Assembly (NCBI RefSeq): GCF_029264495.1
Contig: NZ_JARIBH010000074.1
Span: 1-34,503, forward strand
Origin: Peptacetobacter sp.
Lineage (GTDB): Bacteria > Bacillota > Clostridia > Peptostreptococcales > Peptostreptococcaceae
Reading direction: 5' to 3'
Length of the DNA: 34,503 nucleotides
In this document: positions 1 to 8,113 of the stretch, piece after piece
Layout: each line of letters opens with the position of its first letter
How positions within the stretch are numbered: position 1 is the first letter of the stretch
Translations under genes and position numbers: made by a program
The notes under the pieces: generated by a model
Database searches by the model: none
What the model was told of the DNA's origin: nothing
The model's input: only the letters and a program-made list of their open reading frames with translations

Positions 1-104
1 GTTCGAACTATTTGTTCGAACTAAATATATCTGCTGTTCAGTTTTCAAAGTTCATTTTAATCTTTCGATTTTCTCTTTTGTTTCTTGCCCTCTCTCAAGG
101 ACAA
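1..104 (-). promoter_or_regulatory. Probable rRNA operon leader (start of an operon outside the window)
   Basis: Read on the minus strand, the segment after the promoter at 110-138 contains a CTTTGAAAACTGAACA-type stretch near 38-53, which is typical of leaders and spacers of rRNA operons in Firmicutes. It has no ORF. Positions 1-8 and 14-21 are two copies of the self-complementary octamer GTTCGAAC, able to pair with each other and perhaps part of a pre-16S processing stem. The rRNA gene would lie just beyond coordinate 1. A tRNA operon is an alternative. Confidence 0.6.
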
Positions 105-109
105 GTATT

Positions 110-138
110 ATATTACCACCTAATTAACAAAAGGTCAA
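110..138 (-). promoter_or_regulatory. Strong promoter, rRNA-type, with A-tract UP element
   Basis: On the minus strand there is TTGACC (133-138), a 17-bp spacer and TAATAT (110-115), the latter preceded by TG one base upstream (extended -10). An alternative TATAAT lies at 107-112. The 35 bases upstream of the -35 (139-176) are almost pure A on this strand, like an UP element. Together with the leader this suggests a stable-RNA promoter firing toward coordinate 1. Confidence 0.7.
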
Positions 139-173
139 CACTTTTTTTATATTTTTTTATTTTATTTTTTTGA

Positions 174-199
174 ATGAGATATTTATAAAAATATCTCAT
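174..199. repeat. Perfect 11-bp inverted repeat
   Basis: ATGAGATATTT (174-184) and AAATATCTCAT (189-199) are exact reverse complements around a 4-base loop. No U-tract follows on the minus strand, so it is not a canonical terminator, although it lies downstream of the glucosaminidase stop at 266 and directly upstream of the rRNA-type promoter. It may insulate the two units. Confidence 0.55.
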
Positions 200-265
200 A
201 TAGATTTATCTAATAATCTTTATAAAAATATCAATCTACAAATTCATATACTTTATTTTAAAATA

Positions 266-1102
266 TTACTTTTTCTGATATTTTAAATCTATTTTTTCTA
301 ATTTATATCTATTCATAAAATCTATTAATATATCAGCATAAACAGGTTCTCCATCAGAGTTTTCTTTTGTTGCATATCCTGCATTTTCTAGTATTTGAGC
401 CTGTTCTTTGCCACTTTTCGCCTTAAATAATCCTGCTTTTTCATATCTTTTGTTCTCGTTCAAAAATTTACCATAATCAAATATAGATTCTTTGTATGAT
501 CTATATTTTCTAAATGCTGCATTTTCTGTATTATTATAATTTTCTTTTGTCATCATATTTATTTTTCTTCCATTCCAAGATTTATCTGCTTTGATTCCAA
601 ATAAATTAAATCCTTCTTTTGATAATTCTGATTTTCCCCAATTTGATTCAACTGCTGCCCGTGATATAGTAACTGATGGATAAATACCATACTTTTCATA
701 AACATCTACTGCTATTGGCTCTATCATATTTATAAAATCATCTCTTTTTATATCTTCTATATATCCTCTACCAAATATTGAATATATAAAAAATATAAAT
801 ATTGTCAACCCTATTAAAATAGCTGATATTTCCACCTTTTTGTTTTGTTTTTTGCTATTTTTATGAATATTTTTTGATTTTCTATTCTTTTGATTTCTAT
901 TTTTTTCATCGTATTTTCTATTCTTTTTTAATTTTATATTATTAGAATTATTATTTTTTTTATTTGTACTTTTTTCTGAATTTATTTTATTTTTTTGATT
1001 TTCTATTTCTATTTTTTTATTAGCTTTTCTTTCTTTTTGATTTTTCACTACATTCTTTGATAAATCTATTAATTCTTCATTTTCAAAATTTCTTTTATCC
1101 AT
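266..1102 (-). CDS. Membrane-anchored N-acetylglucosaminidase (LytD/FlgJ-type) cell-wall hydrolase
   Basis: A 278-residue protein in three parts. Residues 1-90 are cytoplasmic and extremely rich in Lys and Asn. A single membrane helix spans about 91-111. An extracellular glucosaminidase domain covers about 118-270, with the family's catalytic Glu at 152 in AAVESNWGKS, followed by NLFGIK. The family cleaves N-acetylglucosaminyl bonds in peptidoglycan. A longer reading frame begins at 1192, but ATG 1102 is chosen because AGAGGA lies 8 bases upstream and a good promoter (1164-1192) overlaps the extra segment. The basic tail could contact RNA, DNA or membrane lipids, which is inference. It is monocistronic, set off by a terminator from the pot operon. 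Confidence 0.85.
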   Translation of the reverse strand: MDKRNFENEELIDLSKNVVKNQKERKANKKIEIENQKNKINSEKSTNKKNNNSNNIKLKKNRKYDEKNRNQKNRKSKNIHKNSKKQNKKVEISAILIGLTIFIFFIYSIFGRGYIEDIKRDDFINMIEPIAVDVYEKYGIYPSVTISRAAVESNWGKSELSKEGFNLFGIKADKSWNGRKINMMTKENYNNTENAAFRKYRSYKESIFDYGKFLNENKRYEKAGLFKAKSGKEQAQILENAGYATKENSDGEPVYADILIDFMNRYKLEKIDLKYQKK

Positions 1103-1163
1103 AGTAAATATCCTCTTAAATATTTTCATAACTTTTTTTATTCTTTTTTGTATAATATTTTTT

Positions 1164-1192
1164 ATTATATAATATGAGTTATATTCAAGCAA
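1164..1192 (-). promoter_or_regulatory. Promoter of the glucosaminidase gene
   Basis: TTGCTT (1187-1192), 17 bp, TATAAT (1164-1169) on the minus strand. The predicted start site is near 1157, inside the longest possible reading frame, so translation has to begin further in, at ATG 1102. Confidence 0.7.
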
Positions 1193-1233
1193 TATTTTAA
1201 ACTGTATATCTTCATATTAAAAAAATTTACAAT

Positions 1234-1265
1234 AAAAAAATGATAGATATGTATCTATCATTTTT
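1234..1265. terminator. Terminator of the pot operon
   Basis: ATGATAGATA (1240-1249) pairs with TATCTATCAT (1252-1261) across a 2-base loop. There are seven A before the stem (a U-run on the minus strand) and five T after it, so it can work in both directions. It begins just past the potD stop. Confidence 0.8.
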
Positions 1266-1268
1266 GTT

Positions 1269-2327
1269 TTACTTTGATTTTAATTCAATCCAAGCTCTAT
1301 TATATACCTTTAAGAAATCGCCTAAATCTATAAATGTTTCACATTTATTTAATAATTTTTCATCTGGATAACCTGATGGATCATTTTTTATTTCTTTATC
1401 AAGTATTTTTAAACATTCTTTATTAGGTGTAGAATACCCTATATATTCTGTATTTACTTTAGCATTTTGTGGATCTAATAAGAAGTTTATAAACATTTCT
1501 GCTTCTTTTTTATTTTCAGCAGTATTCGGTATACACATAGTATCTACCCATTTATTACTTCCTTCTTTAGGTACAAAAAATTTAAGATTTGGATTTTCTT
1601 GCTTCATAAGAGGATAATCTCCTGAATAAAACATTCCTATATGAGCATCTTCTCCAACCATTCTATCTTTACCTTCATCATTTACATAAGCTAAAGCATA
1701 TTTTTTTTGTTTTATTAATAAATTTTTTGCTTCATCTATTTCTTTTTGATTCTTTGTATTCATACTATATCCTAATTTAATTAATGCCGCTCCCATAGTA
1801 TCTCTAACAGAATCAAATACAAGTATTTTTCCTGAATATTTAGGGTTCCATAATATATCCCAAGAACCTATATCTTTTTTATCAACATATTTATCATTAT
1901 ATGCTATCCCTAATGTTCCCCACATATATGGAACACTATACTCATTTTTAGGATCATATTTAGGATTTAAAAATTTTTTATCTATATTTTTTATATTAGG
2001 TATATTTTTAAAATCTATTTTTTTAAGCATACCTTCTCTTCTCATTTTAGAAACCATATAATCAGAAGGTACAACTAAATCATATTTTGTACTACCACTT
2101 TTTACCTTTTGATACATCATTTCATTTGTATCGTATGTAGAATATTGTACTTTTATTCCTGTTTCTTTTTCAAATTTATCTATTAAGCTCTCATCTATAT
2201 AATCACCAACATTGTAAACATTTAATACTTTTGATGAATCTTTTGCACCCGTACATCCAGTCAGAGGAATTATAATAATAGATATAAGTAAAAAAAGTGA
2301 TATTATCTTCTTTGTTGTTAAATTCAT
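1269..2327 (-). CDS. potD: Spermidine/putrescine ABC transporter, substrate-binding lipoprotein PotD
   Basis: A 352-residue secreted lipoprotein. A hydrophobic signal segment (6-21) ends in the lipobox LTGC, so Cys25 would be lipidated and the protein held on the outer face of the membrane. The mature part looks like a periplasmic-binding-protein fold of the PotD family (VYNVGDYIDES, then YDLVVPSDYMV) that captures polyamines and delivers them to PotBC. It is the last gene of the operon; its ATG directly abuts the potC stop, and its GGAGG site lies inside potC, which implies translational coupling. A terminator follows. The substrate is assigned by family and operon, not by inspected binding residues. 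Confidence 0.93.
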   Translation of the reverse strand: MNLTTKKIISLFLLISIIIIPLTGCTGAKDSSKVLNVYNVGDYIDESLIDKFEKETGIKVQYSTYDTNEMMYQKVKSGSTKYDLVVPSDYMVSKMRREGMLKKIDFKNIPNIKNIDKKFLNPKYDPKNEYSVPYMWGTLGIAYNDKYVDKKDIGSWDILWNPKYSGKILVFDSVRDTMGAALIKLGYSMNTKNQKEIDEAKNLLIKQKKYALAYVNDEGKDRMVGEDAHIGMFYSGDYPLMKQENPNLKFFVPKEGSNKWVDTMCIPNTAENKKEAEMFINFLLDPQNAKVNTEYIGYSTPNKECLKILDKEIKNDPSGYPDEKLLNKCETFIDLGDFLKVYNRAWIELKSK

Positions 2328-3122
2328 TTATTTTCCTCCTTCTGATAATGATTGTTTTTTATTAGAAAGTAAAAGCAATATAAGAGCTGTTACAAACATC
2401 AATGTTGATAATGCATTTATTTCTGGTTTTATACCCCTTCTTGCCATAGAGTATATTTCTATAGATAAATTTGTTACACCATTTCCTGAATTGAAAAAAC
2501 TTATTATAAAATCATCTATAGACATAGTAAATGCCATTAAAAATCCAGAGACTATTCCTGGTTTTATCTGTGGTAAAATTACTTTTCTTAAAGCATAAAA
2601 AGGTGTCGCTCCTAAATCCATAGCTGCATTTTCTAAATTTTCTGGCATCTGTCTTAATTTAGGAAGTACAGATAGTATTACATATGGAATACAGAACATT
2701 ATATGTGCTATTAACATTGTTAAGTATCCAAAATCTACTTTTATAAATACAAATAAGCTCATTAAAGCTACACCTGTAACTATTTCTGTATTTAATATAG
2801 GTAAATTATTTACGTTCATCATTATAGCTTTATTTCTAGGTCTCATTTTATTGATACCTATTGCACTTATAGTTCCTATTATTGTCGCCAAAACAGATGC
2901 TATTATAGCTATTGTTACCGTATAATAAAGTGCTGTCATTATAGTTCTATTTTTAAACAGATTAATATACCATTTAAAAGTAAATCCTCCTATATGTCCC
3001 ATTGATTTTGAATCACTGAATGAGAATATTATCAATGCAAATATAGGTATATAAAGAAATAGAAATACTAAAAGCATGTATATATCTGAAATTATTTTTA
3101 TTCTTTTTTTATTTTTATTCAT
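2328..3122 (-). CDS. potC: Spermidine/putrescine ABC transporter permease PotC
   Basis: A 264-residue integral membrane protein with about six hydrophobic helices. The cytoplasmic EAA loop that docks on the ATPase is visible at roughly 165-195 (NAAMDLGATPFYALRKVILP). PotC pairs with PotB to form the polyamine channel. Its ATG overlaps the potB stop by one base (TAATG), with GGAGGT 11 bases upstream. The length matches the family. Confidence 0.93.
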   Translation of the reverse strand: MNKNKKRIKIISDIYMLLVFLFLYIPIFALIIFSFSDSKSMGHIGGFTFKWYINLFKNRTIMTALYYTVTIAIIASVLATIIGTISAIGINKMRPRNKAIMMNVNNLPILNTEIVTGVALMSLFVFIKVDFGYLTMLIAHIMFCIPYVILSVLPKLRQMPENLENAAMDLGATPFYALRKVILPQIKPGIVSGFLMAFTMSIDDFIISFFNSGNGVTNLSIEIYSMARRGIKPEINALSTLMFVTALILLLLSNKKQSLSEGGK

Positions 3123-3961
3123 TATATAATCATACCTCCTTCTCCATTTCCATCATCCATTTTTGACATTATAGACATTGATATTAATATTACTATCATT
3201 AAGAATATTGATATTGCAGAACCAAAGTTCCAATCTCCAACAACTGTAAACTGTTGTTCTATTAAATCACCTATTAAAAGAGTTTTACCTCCTCCTAATA
3301 GTCTTGATATTGCAAACGATGTTATCGATGGCATAAATACCATTGTTATTCCCGAAAATACACCTGGTAAACTAAGTGGGAATATAACTTTTCTAAAAAC
3401 AGTAAAATTATTAGCACCTAAATCATGTGCCGCTGCTATTAAATCATTATCCATTTTTGATAATGATGTATATATAGGTAATACCATAAAAGGTAAAAAG
3501 TTATATACCATACCAATTAATACTGCAACTGGAGTATATAGAATTGATTTGTAGTGTATTCCAAATAACCCTAAAAAATTATTTATAAGTCCATTTTGAC
3601 CAAGTATTGCTGCCCATGAATATGTTCTAAGTAGGAAATTCATCCACATAGGTAATATAAATAAAAGTATTAAAGTTCCTCTTTTACTTATTGGAGCTTT
3701 AGATATTATATATGCTACTGGATATCCAATTATTATACATGCTAAAGTAGCTCCTCCAGAAATTAATATTGATCTCCAAAATACAGAAATATATATTGGA
3801 TTCAATACTGATTTAAAGTTATCTAAAGTAAATACTACTTCTCCATTAACTTCTTTTGTAAAACTATAATAAACCATTAATAATAATGGAATTATTACAA
3901 ATATAGCACTCCAAACTATATATGGATATGCAAATTGTGATTTTGATTTTCTATTTGACAT
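3122..3961 (-). CDS. potB: Spermidine/putrescine ABC transporter permease PotB
   Basis: Membrane permease of about 279 residues with some six helices and the EAA loop ([20 protein letters not shown]) in the second half. It forms the channel with PotC. The start is ambiguous: the frame opens TTG-GTG-ATG-ATG-ATG between 3973 and 3959. GGTGAT, complementary to the 16S tail, sits just ahead of the last ATG (3961), so that one is preferred. The gene overlaps the potA 3' end by about 11 bases, implying coupled translation. Confidence 0.9.
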   Translation of the reverse strand: MSNRKSKSQFAYPYIVWSAIFVIIPLLLMVYYSFTKEVNGEVVFTLDNFKSVLNPIYISVFWRSILISGGATLACIIIGYPVAYIISKAPISKRGTLILLFILPMWMNFLLRTYSWAAILGQNGLINNFLGLFGIHYKSILYTPVAVLIGMVYNFLPFMVLPIYTSLSKMDNDLIAAAHDLGANNFTVFRKVIFPLSLPGVFSGITMVFMPSITSFAISRLLGGGKTLLIGDLIEQQFTVVGDWNFGSAISIFLMIVILISMSIMSKMDDGNGEGGMII

Positions 3962-5006
3962 CATCATCACCAACTTTTTTCATTATGTGAATATCTTCTG
4001 GATATATATTTATTCCAAGTTCTGTTCCAACTTCTGCATACTGAGTATTATGAAGTAACCAAGTTCTACCATTTTCTTCAAGTTCTATTTCATAATGTAC
4101 TCCTCTAAATATTACAGATTTTACTTTTCCTACTATCATTCCTTCTGATGGTTTTACCATTTTTATATCTTCTGGTCTTATGACAACTTCTATATTTTCA
4201 TTTTTTTCAAAACCTTTATCCACACATTCAAATTCTCTATCAGCAAAAATAACCTTGAAGTCTTCTAACATTATTCCTGGTAAAATATTACTTTCACCTA
4301 TAAATTTAGCTACAAATGAGTTTTTAGGCTCATTATATATATCTACTGGATTTCCCATCTGTTGTATTTTACCTTTATTTAAAACTATTATAGTATCAGA
4401 CATACTAAGTGCTTCTTCTTGATCATGTGTTACAAATATAAATGTTATTCCTAATTTTTTTTGTATTCTTTTTAATTCTACCTGCATTTCTTGTCTTAAT
4501 TTTAAATCAAGTGCTGCTAAAGGTTCATCAAGAAGTAAAACTTTTGGTTCATTAACAACAGCTCTAGCTATTGCTATTCTTTGTTGCTGTCCTCCTGAAA
4601 GTGAATCAATATCTCTATTTTCAAATCCTTCTAATGCAACTAATTTTAAAACTTCTTTTACTTTTCTATCTATTTCGTCTTTTGGAACTTTTTTTATTTT
4701 TAATCCAAAAGCTACATTTTCATAAACATTCATATGTGGAAATAATGAATATTTTTGGAAAACAGTATTTACATGTCTTTCATTTGGTGGAAGATTATTT
4801 ATTTCTTTACCTTCAAATATTACACTCCCTTTATCTGCATGTTCAAATCCTGCTATTATTTTCAACATTGTTGTTTTTCCACAACCTGATGGTCCTAATA
4901 ATGTTAAAAATTCATTTTTCTTTATATCAAGATTAAAATTATCTAATACTATATTATCTCCGTATACTTTATTTACTCCTCTTAACTCTATTATGTTTTC
5001 TGTCAA
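3951..5006 (-). CDS. potA: Spermidine/putrescine ABC transporter ATPase PotA
   Basis: A 351-residue ATPase that powers polyamine import. Visible are Walker [10 protein letters not shown] (38-46), a Q-loop in [10 protein letters not shown] (about 84), signature LSGGQ (136-140), Walker B VLLLDE (156-161) and the switch His194 in THDQEEA. The last 110 residues match the regulatory TOBE-type domain of PotA-like ATPases (VVIRPEDI). The start is TTG at 5006, with AGAGGTG 7 bases upstream; no ATG is available at the conserved length. It lies 51 bp downstream of the XRE-cupin regulator. Confidence 0.94.
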   Translation of the reverse strand: MTENIIELRGVNKVYGDNIVLDNFNLDIKKNEFLTLLGPSGCGKTTMLKIIAGFEHADKGSVIFEGKEINNLPPNERHVNTVFQKYSLFPHMNVYENVAFGLKIKKVPKDEIDRKVKEVLKLVALEGFENRDIDSLSGGQQQRIAIARAVVNEPKVLLLDEPLAALDLKLRQEMQVELKRIQKKLGITFIFVTHDQEEALSMSDTIIVLNKGKIQQMGNPVDIYNEPKNSFVAKFIGESNILPGIMLEDFKVIFADREFECVDKGFEKNENIEVVIRPEDIKMVKPSEGMIVGKVKSVIFRGVHYEIELEENGRTWLLHNTQYAEVGTELGINIYPEDIHIMKKVGDDDVK

Positions 5007-5057
5007 AATATAACACCTCTTTCTTACTCTTCTTATAAATCAACTACTCTAAAATTA

Positions 5058-5597
5058 TTAAAAAGTCGGTGGTGTACTAACCCATAGCACTTTTGCCAAT
5101 GTTTTACCCTCATTTGATAAATAATGTTTTGCTCTAGGTTTAAAATAGAAACTTTCACCTTTTCTTACTTTTAACTTTTTATCTCCTAAGTGAAGAAATA
5201 CTGAACCTGCTAAAACATATCCAAATTCTTCTCCTTCATGAGGTTTCTCCTCTTTATATTGCCCTCCTGGTTGAATAGTTACTATAACTGGTTCCATTTC
5301 ATTTTTTTGTGAATTAGGTACTAACCATTTAAATTCATATTTTAACTCTTCATCTTCTGTCTCAAACATATCGTCTTTTACAAATACTATTTTTTCACTT
5401 TCTGTGTCATTGAAAAATTCTTTTAAATTTGTACCTAATATTTCTAAAATATCTATTAATGTCGCTATAGATGGTGATGTTAAATCATTTTCAAGTTGTG
5501 AAATAAATCCTTTTGAAAGTTCACATCTATTAGCCAATTCTTCCTGGGTGAGCTGTTTTTCTATTCTAAGTCTTTTTATTTTCTTTCCTATTTCCAT
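5058..5597 (-). CDS. XRE-family regulator with C-terminal cupin domain, polyamine operon
   Basis: A 179-residue two-domain regulator. Residues about 5-60 form an XRE helix-turn-helix (LTQEELANRCELSKGFISQLE). Residues about 105-175 form a cupin barrel (KPHEGEEFGYVLAGS, FYFKPRAKHYLSNEG) that in PuuR-like proteins senses a small ligand. It is the first gene of the potABCD unit, with AGGAG 7 bases before ATG, so it most likely controls polyamine uptake and itself. Whether it represses or activates, and whether the ligand is spermidine or putrescine, cannot be read from the sequence. Confidence 0.88.
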   Translation of the reverse strand: MEIGKKIKRLRIEKQLTQEELANRCELSKGFISQLENDLTSPSIATLIDILEILGTNLKEFFNDTESEKIVFVKDDMFETEDEELKYEFKWLVPNSQKNEMEPVIVTIQPGGQYKEEKPHEGEEFGYVLAGSVFLHLGDKKLKVRKGESFYFKPRAKHYLSNEGKTLAKVLWVSTPPTF

Positions 5598-5630
5598 TTT
5601 ATTTCTCCTAATTTATATATAAAATTCACT

Positions 5631-5699
5631 AAACTCTAAGTTTATCATTTCTAAACCATAACAATTAGATATTATAAACAAAAAGTTTATTTTTTTCAA
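5631..5699 (-). promoter_or_regulatory. Promoter and candidate operator of the regulator-potABCD operon
   Basis: TTGAAA (5694-5699), 17 bp, TATAAT (5671-5676) on the minus strand. Downstream of the start site, AAACT-CTA-AGTTT (5631-5643) is a perfect short inverted repeat, placed where a roadblock repressor such as the XRE protein could bind. The operator role is inference. Confidence 0.65.
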
Positions 5700-5970
5700 G
5701 TATTTTTTTATTTTTTAATTATATTTTATTCCCTTTTAACACCTTAAATTTTCAACGTATTTTTATATCTCTTACATATTAGCTTATTATTACCTTTGTA
5801 TAAGTTTAGTATTTATAAATATATTTTGAAATTTTTTCATTATTTTCTTTTATAATATACTACCTTGCTTTTTACTTTTTTAGTTTTAAAATTTTTCATA
5901 AATTTAATATGTGTATTTAATATCTATAATAATTTGCATATAGATTTATTTTTTATATCTATATAAATAA
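5700..5970. other. AT-rich intergenic stretch with no recognised gene
   Basis: No ORF with a ribosome-binding site was seen on either strand and no tRNA-like or riboswitch-like element was recognised. It separates the pot operon promoter from the terminator of the YczE-type gene. Confidence 0.6.
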
Positions 5971-6007
5971 AAAAGAACCTTTCTATTTATTAGAAAAGTT
6001 CCTTTTA
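5971..6007 (-). terminator. Terminator downstream of the YczE-type gene
   Basis: AGAACCTTTCT pairs with AGAAAAGTTCCT (one wobble pair) around an AT-rich loop. On the minus strand it is followed by TTCTTTTTTATT. It lies about 60 bp beyond the stop at 6067. Confidence 0.75.
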
Positions 6008-6066
6008 TTTAAGTAAATTATAAAAATATCTTTTATTCCAATTATACTAACTTGAAATTTATAATA

Positions 6067-6732
6067 TTATTTTGTCATATTATTAGATAAATTTTTTACA
6101 TATTTTATATCATCAACAATATATCTATTTTCAACTTCTGTCGCATCAAACTTACATATTTTAAATACAATTTTTATTGCAAGCCCTAATCCGAAAGCAC
6201 TTATAATAGTTCCTATCCCTACTTTTCCTCCTAGAAGTATACCTATAACAAGTGCTGTAATATCCATAGATACTTTTACAATATTCGCTGATTTTCCTGT
6301 TTTTTTCTGAAGACAAACCATAAGCCCATCTCTTGGTCCACTTCCAAGACCACTATCCATATAAAATACCATTCCAAAAGAAAGTATCAATAGACCAAAT
6401 ATAAGAAGTAATAATCCTGACAATATGGTATTTGCTTCTGGTATTAATCCAGAATATATTATCATATCCATAAAAAGACCCACTAATACCATATTAGCGA
6501 CTGTTCCCCATCCTATATTATCTCCCAAAATAAAGTCTGCTATCATTGTAAGTGATGCTATTATTATTGTAGCTGTACCGATTGTTATTCCTAATTTATC
6601 AGATATACCCCGATGAAGAACATCCCATGGCTGCATACCTAAGTTAGCATTTATAGTCATAACTATACCTACTGAACAAATAAAAAGTCCACCTACTAGC
6701 TTCACTAATTTTGATATAATTGTTTTAAACAT
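6067..6732 (-). CDS. YczE/YyaS/YitT-type integral membrane protein
   Basis: About 221 residues with five or more hydrophobic helices. Recognisable family motifs are ANLGMQPWDVLH in the first loop and SGLGSGPRDGLM in the middle, the paired glycine-rich loops shared by the YczE and YitT families. The function is poorly known; B. subtilis YczE has been linked to secondary-metabolite and competence phenotypes. A start at 6750 is possible, but ATG 6732 has a GGTG-like site 8 bases upstream and better fits the promoter at 6777-6805. It forms its own transcription unit. Confidence 0.72.
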   Translation of the reverse strand: MFKTIISKLVKLVGGLFICSVGIVMTINANLGMQPWDVLHRGISDKLGITIGTATIIIASLTMIADFILGDNIGWGTVANMVLVGLFMDMIIYSGLIPEANTILSGLLLLIFGLLILSFGMVFYMDSGLGSGPRDGLMVCLQKKTGKSANIVKVSMDITALVIGILLGGKVGIGTIISAFGLGLAIKIVFKICKFDATEVENRYIVDDIKYVKNLSNNMTK

Positions 6733-6776
6733 AGTACATACACCGTCCATTTGATAAAATTTAAACCATTAATATC

Positions 6777-6805
6777 ATAATATAAGCTTTTCTTCTAAAA
6801 TTCAA
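6777..6805 (-). promoter_or_regulatory. Promoter of the YczE-type gene
   Basis: TTGAAT (6800-6805), 17 bp, TATTAT (6777-6782) on the minus strand, just downstream of the cdd stop. The start site would be near 6770. Confidence 0.6.
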
Positions 6806-6834
6806 GCTAATATACTATTTTTATTTTAATTAAT

Positions 6835-7221
6835 TTAAAGATTATCTGCTCCAAATGCAAGAGGCATTAAATCCTCTATATTTGTAATAATTGTATCTTT
6901 TCCATTTGATAAAATTATTTCAGTATCTCTTTCTAATAGTTCTGACAATACTTGTCTACATGCACCACATGGAGTTACTAGTTTTTCACCTCTTGAGACT
7001 ATTGCTATACATTTTATTTGATTTTTTCTATATCCATTTGAATATGCTGCAAATATAGCATTTCTTTCTGCACAATTCGTAAGTCCATAAGATGCATTTT
7101 CAACGTTAGCTCCTATAAAGAATTTTCCATCTTTTGTTTCAACACAAGACCCAACTTTATATTTTGAGTATGGTGCATATGCATTTTGCATAGCCTCGAA
7201 TGCTTTATCTAATACTTTCAT
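6835..7221 (-). CDS. cdd: Cytidine deaminase
   Basis: A 128-residue zinc enzyme that hydrolyses cytidine and deoxycytidine to uridine and deoxyuridine in pyrimidine salvage. The zinc and catalytic motifs are intact: CAE at 50-52 (Cys50 ligand, Glu52 proton shuttle) and PCGAC at 84-88 (Cys85, Cys88). The length is that of the homotetrameric bacterial class. GGAGG lies 7 bases before ATG. It follows the nagB terminator, so it is probably transcribed on its own; no terminator separates it from the YczE-type gene. Confidence 0.95.
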   Translation of the reverse strand: MKVLDKAFEAMQNAYAPYSKYKVGSCVETKDGKFFIGANVENASYGLTNCAERNAIFAAYSNGYRKNQIKCIAIVSRGEKLVTPCGACRQVLSELLERDTEIILSNGKDTIITNIEDLMPLAFGADNL

Positions 7222-7262
7222 ATATATTCCTCCGATACAAAATATTTTTTTATTTTAACATA

Positions 7263-7297
7263 TAAAAACACCACTGTAACATGTTAATTACAGTGGT
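7263..7297 (-). terminator. Terminator of the nag operon
   Basis: ACCACTGTAA (7270-7279) pairs exactly with TTACAGTGGT (7288-7297) around an 8-base loop. On the minus strand it is followed by GTTTTTATA. It sits about 20 bp past the nagB stop. Confidence 0.85.
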
Positions 7298-7314
7298 ATT
7301 AATATTTTATTCAA

Positions 7315-8061
7315 TTATTTTACTATTTCATAATCTTCTTTATTTAATTTAGAAGCTGCTTTTTCATCAAGTATTATTATTACATCTTTATGTAATTGAA
7401 GTGCACTTGCTGGAACCATTGGATCTATTTCGCCGTATACAGTTTTTGCTATTGCATCTGCTTTTGATTCTCCTGATGCTAATAAAACTATTTTTTTAGA
7501 TTTTAATATAGTTCCTATACCCATACTTATTGCTTTTTTAGGTACTTCTTCTTCAGAATCAAAGAATCTTGAATTTGCTTCTATTGTAGATTGAGTAAGT
7601 TCTACTAAGTGAGTATTTTTTATAAATACTGAATCTGGCTCATTAAATCCTATATGACCATTCTGACCGATTCCTAATACCTGTATATCTACTCCACCTG
7701 CATTTTCTATTCTTTCTTCATATGCTTTACATTCAGCTTCTACATCTTCAACCATTCCTTTTGGAAGATTGTAATTTTTTATATTTACATGATTGAAAAG
7801 ATTTTTTTTCATAAAATAATCATAACTCTGATCATTTTCTGCTGGTAACTGATAGTATTCATCTAAATTGAAACTTGTTACATCTTCAAAATCTATTTTC
7901 CCTTCATTGTATTTTTCAATTAATGAAGCATACATTCCTTCTGGAGTACTTCCTGTTGCTAGTCCTAATACTGAATTTGGTTTTAATATAAGCTGTGCTG
8001 CAAATATTCTAGCCGCTTTTTCACTCATCTGAGCATAATCTTTACATACTAATATTTTCAT
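7315..8061 (-). CDS. nagB: Glucosamine-6-phosphate deaminase
   Basis: A 248-residue enzyme converting glucosamine-6-phosphate to fructose-6-phosphate and ammonia, the last step of amino-sugar catabolism. Visible are the phosphate-binding LATGSTP loop (34-40), the catalytic Asp67 in FNLDEY, and the GIGQNGHIGFNEP motif with catalytic His136. ATG 8061 is chosen over the longer frame to 8127 because GGAGG lies 7 bases upstream and the N-terminus MKILVCKDY fits the family. It is the last gene of nagR-nagA-nagB. A small CCGC-TTT-GCGG hairpin (8096-8106) lies in the 52-bp gap after nagA and might tune its expression. Confidence 0.95.
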   Translation of the reverse strand: MKILVCKDYAQMSEKAARIFAAQLILKPNSVLGLATGSTPEGMYASLIEKYNEGKIDFEDVTSFNLDEYYQLPAENDQSYDYFMKKNLFNHVNIKNYNLPKGMVEDVEAECKAYEERIENAGGVDIQVLGIGQNGHIGFNEPDSVFIKNTHLVELTQSTIEANSRFFDSEEEVPKKAISMGIGTILKSKKIVLLASGESKADAIAKTVYGEIDPMVPASALQLHKDVIIILDEKAASKLNKEDYEIVK

Positions 8062-8113
8062 TTTTATCCTCCAACTATTTATTAATTTATTATTACCGCT
8101 TTGCGGATTTTTA

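Noticed and set aside
4571-4936. 121-codon plus-strand open frame
   Set aside because: It lies antisense inside potA, has low-complexity Leu/Phe composition and no ribosome-binding site. The same applies to the other plus-strand frames overlapping real genes (for example 22602-22913, 23989-24306, 26548-26760).
8096-8106. CCGC-TTT-GCGG as a terminator between nagA and nagB
   Set aside because: A four-base-pair stem and no T-run; at most a small stabilising hairpin.
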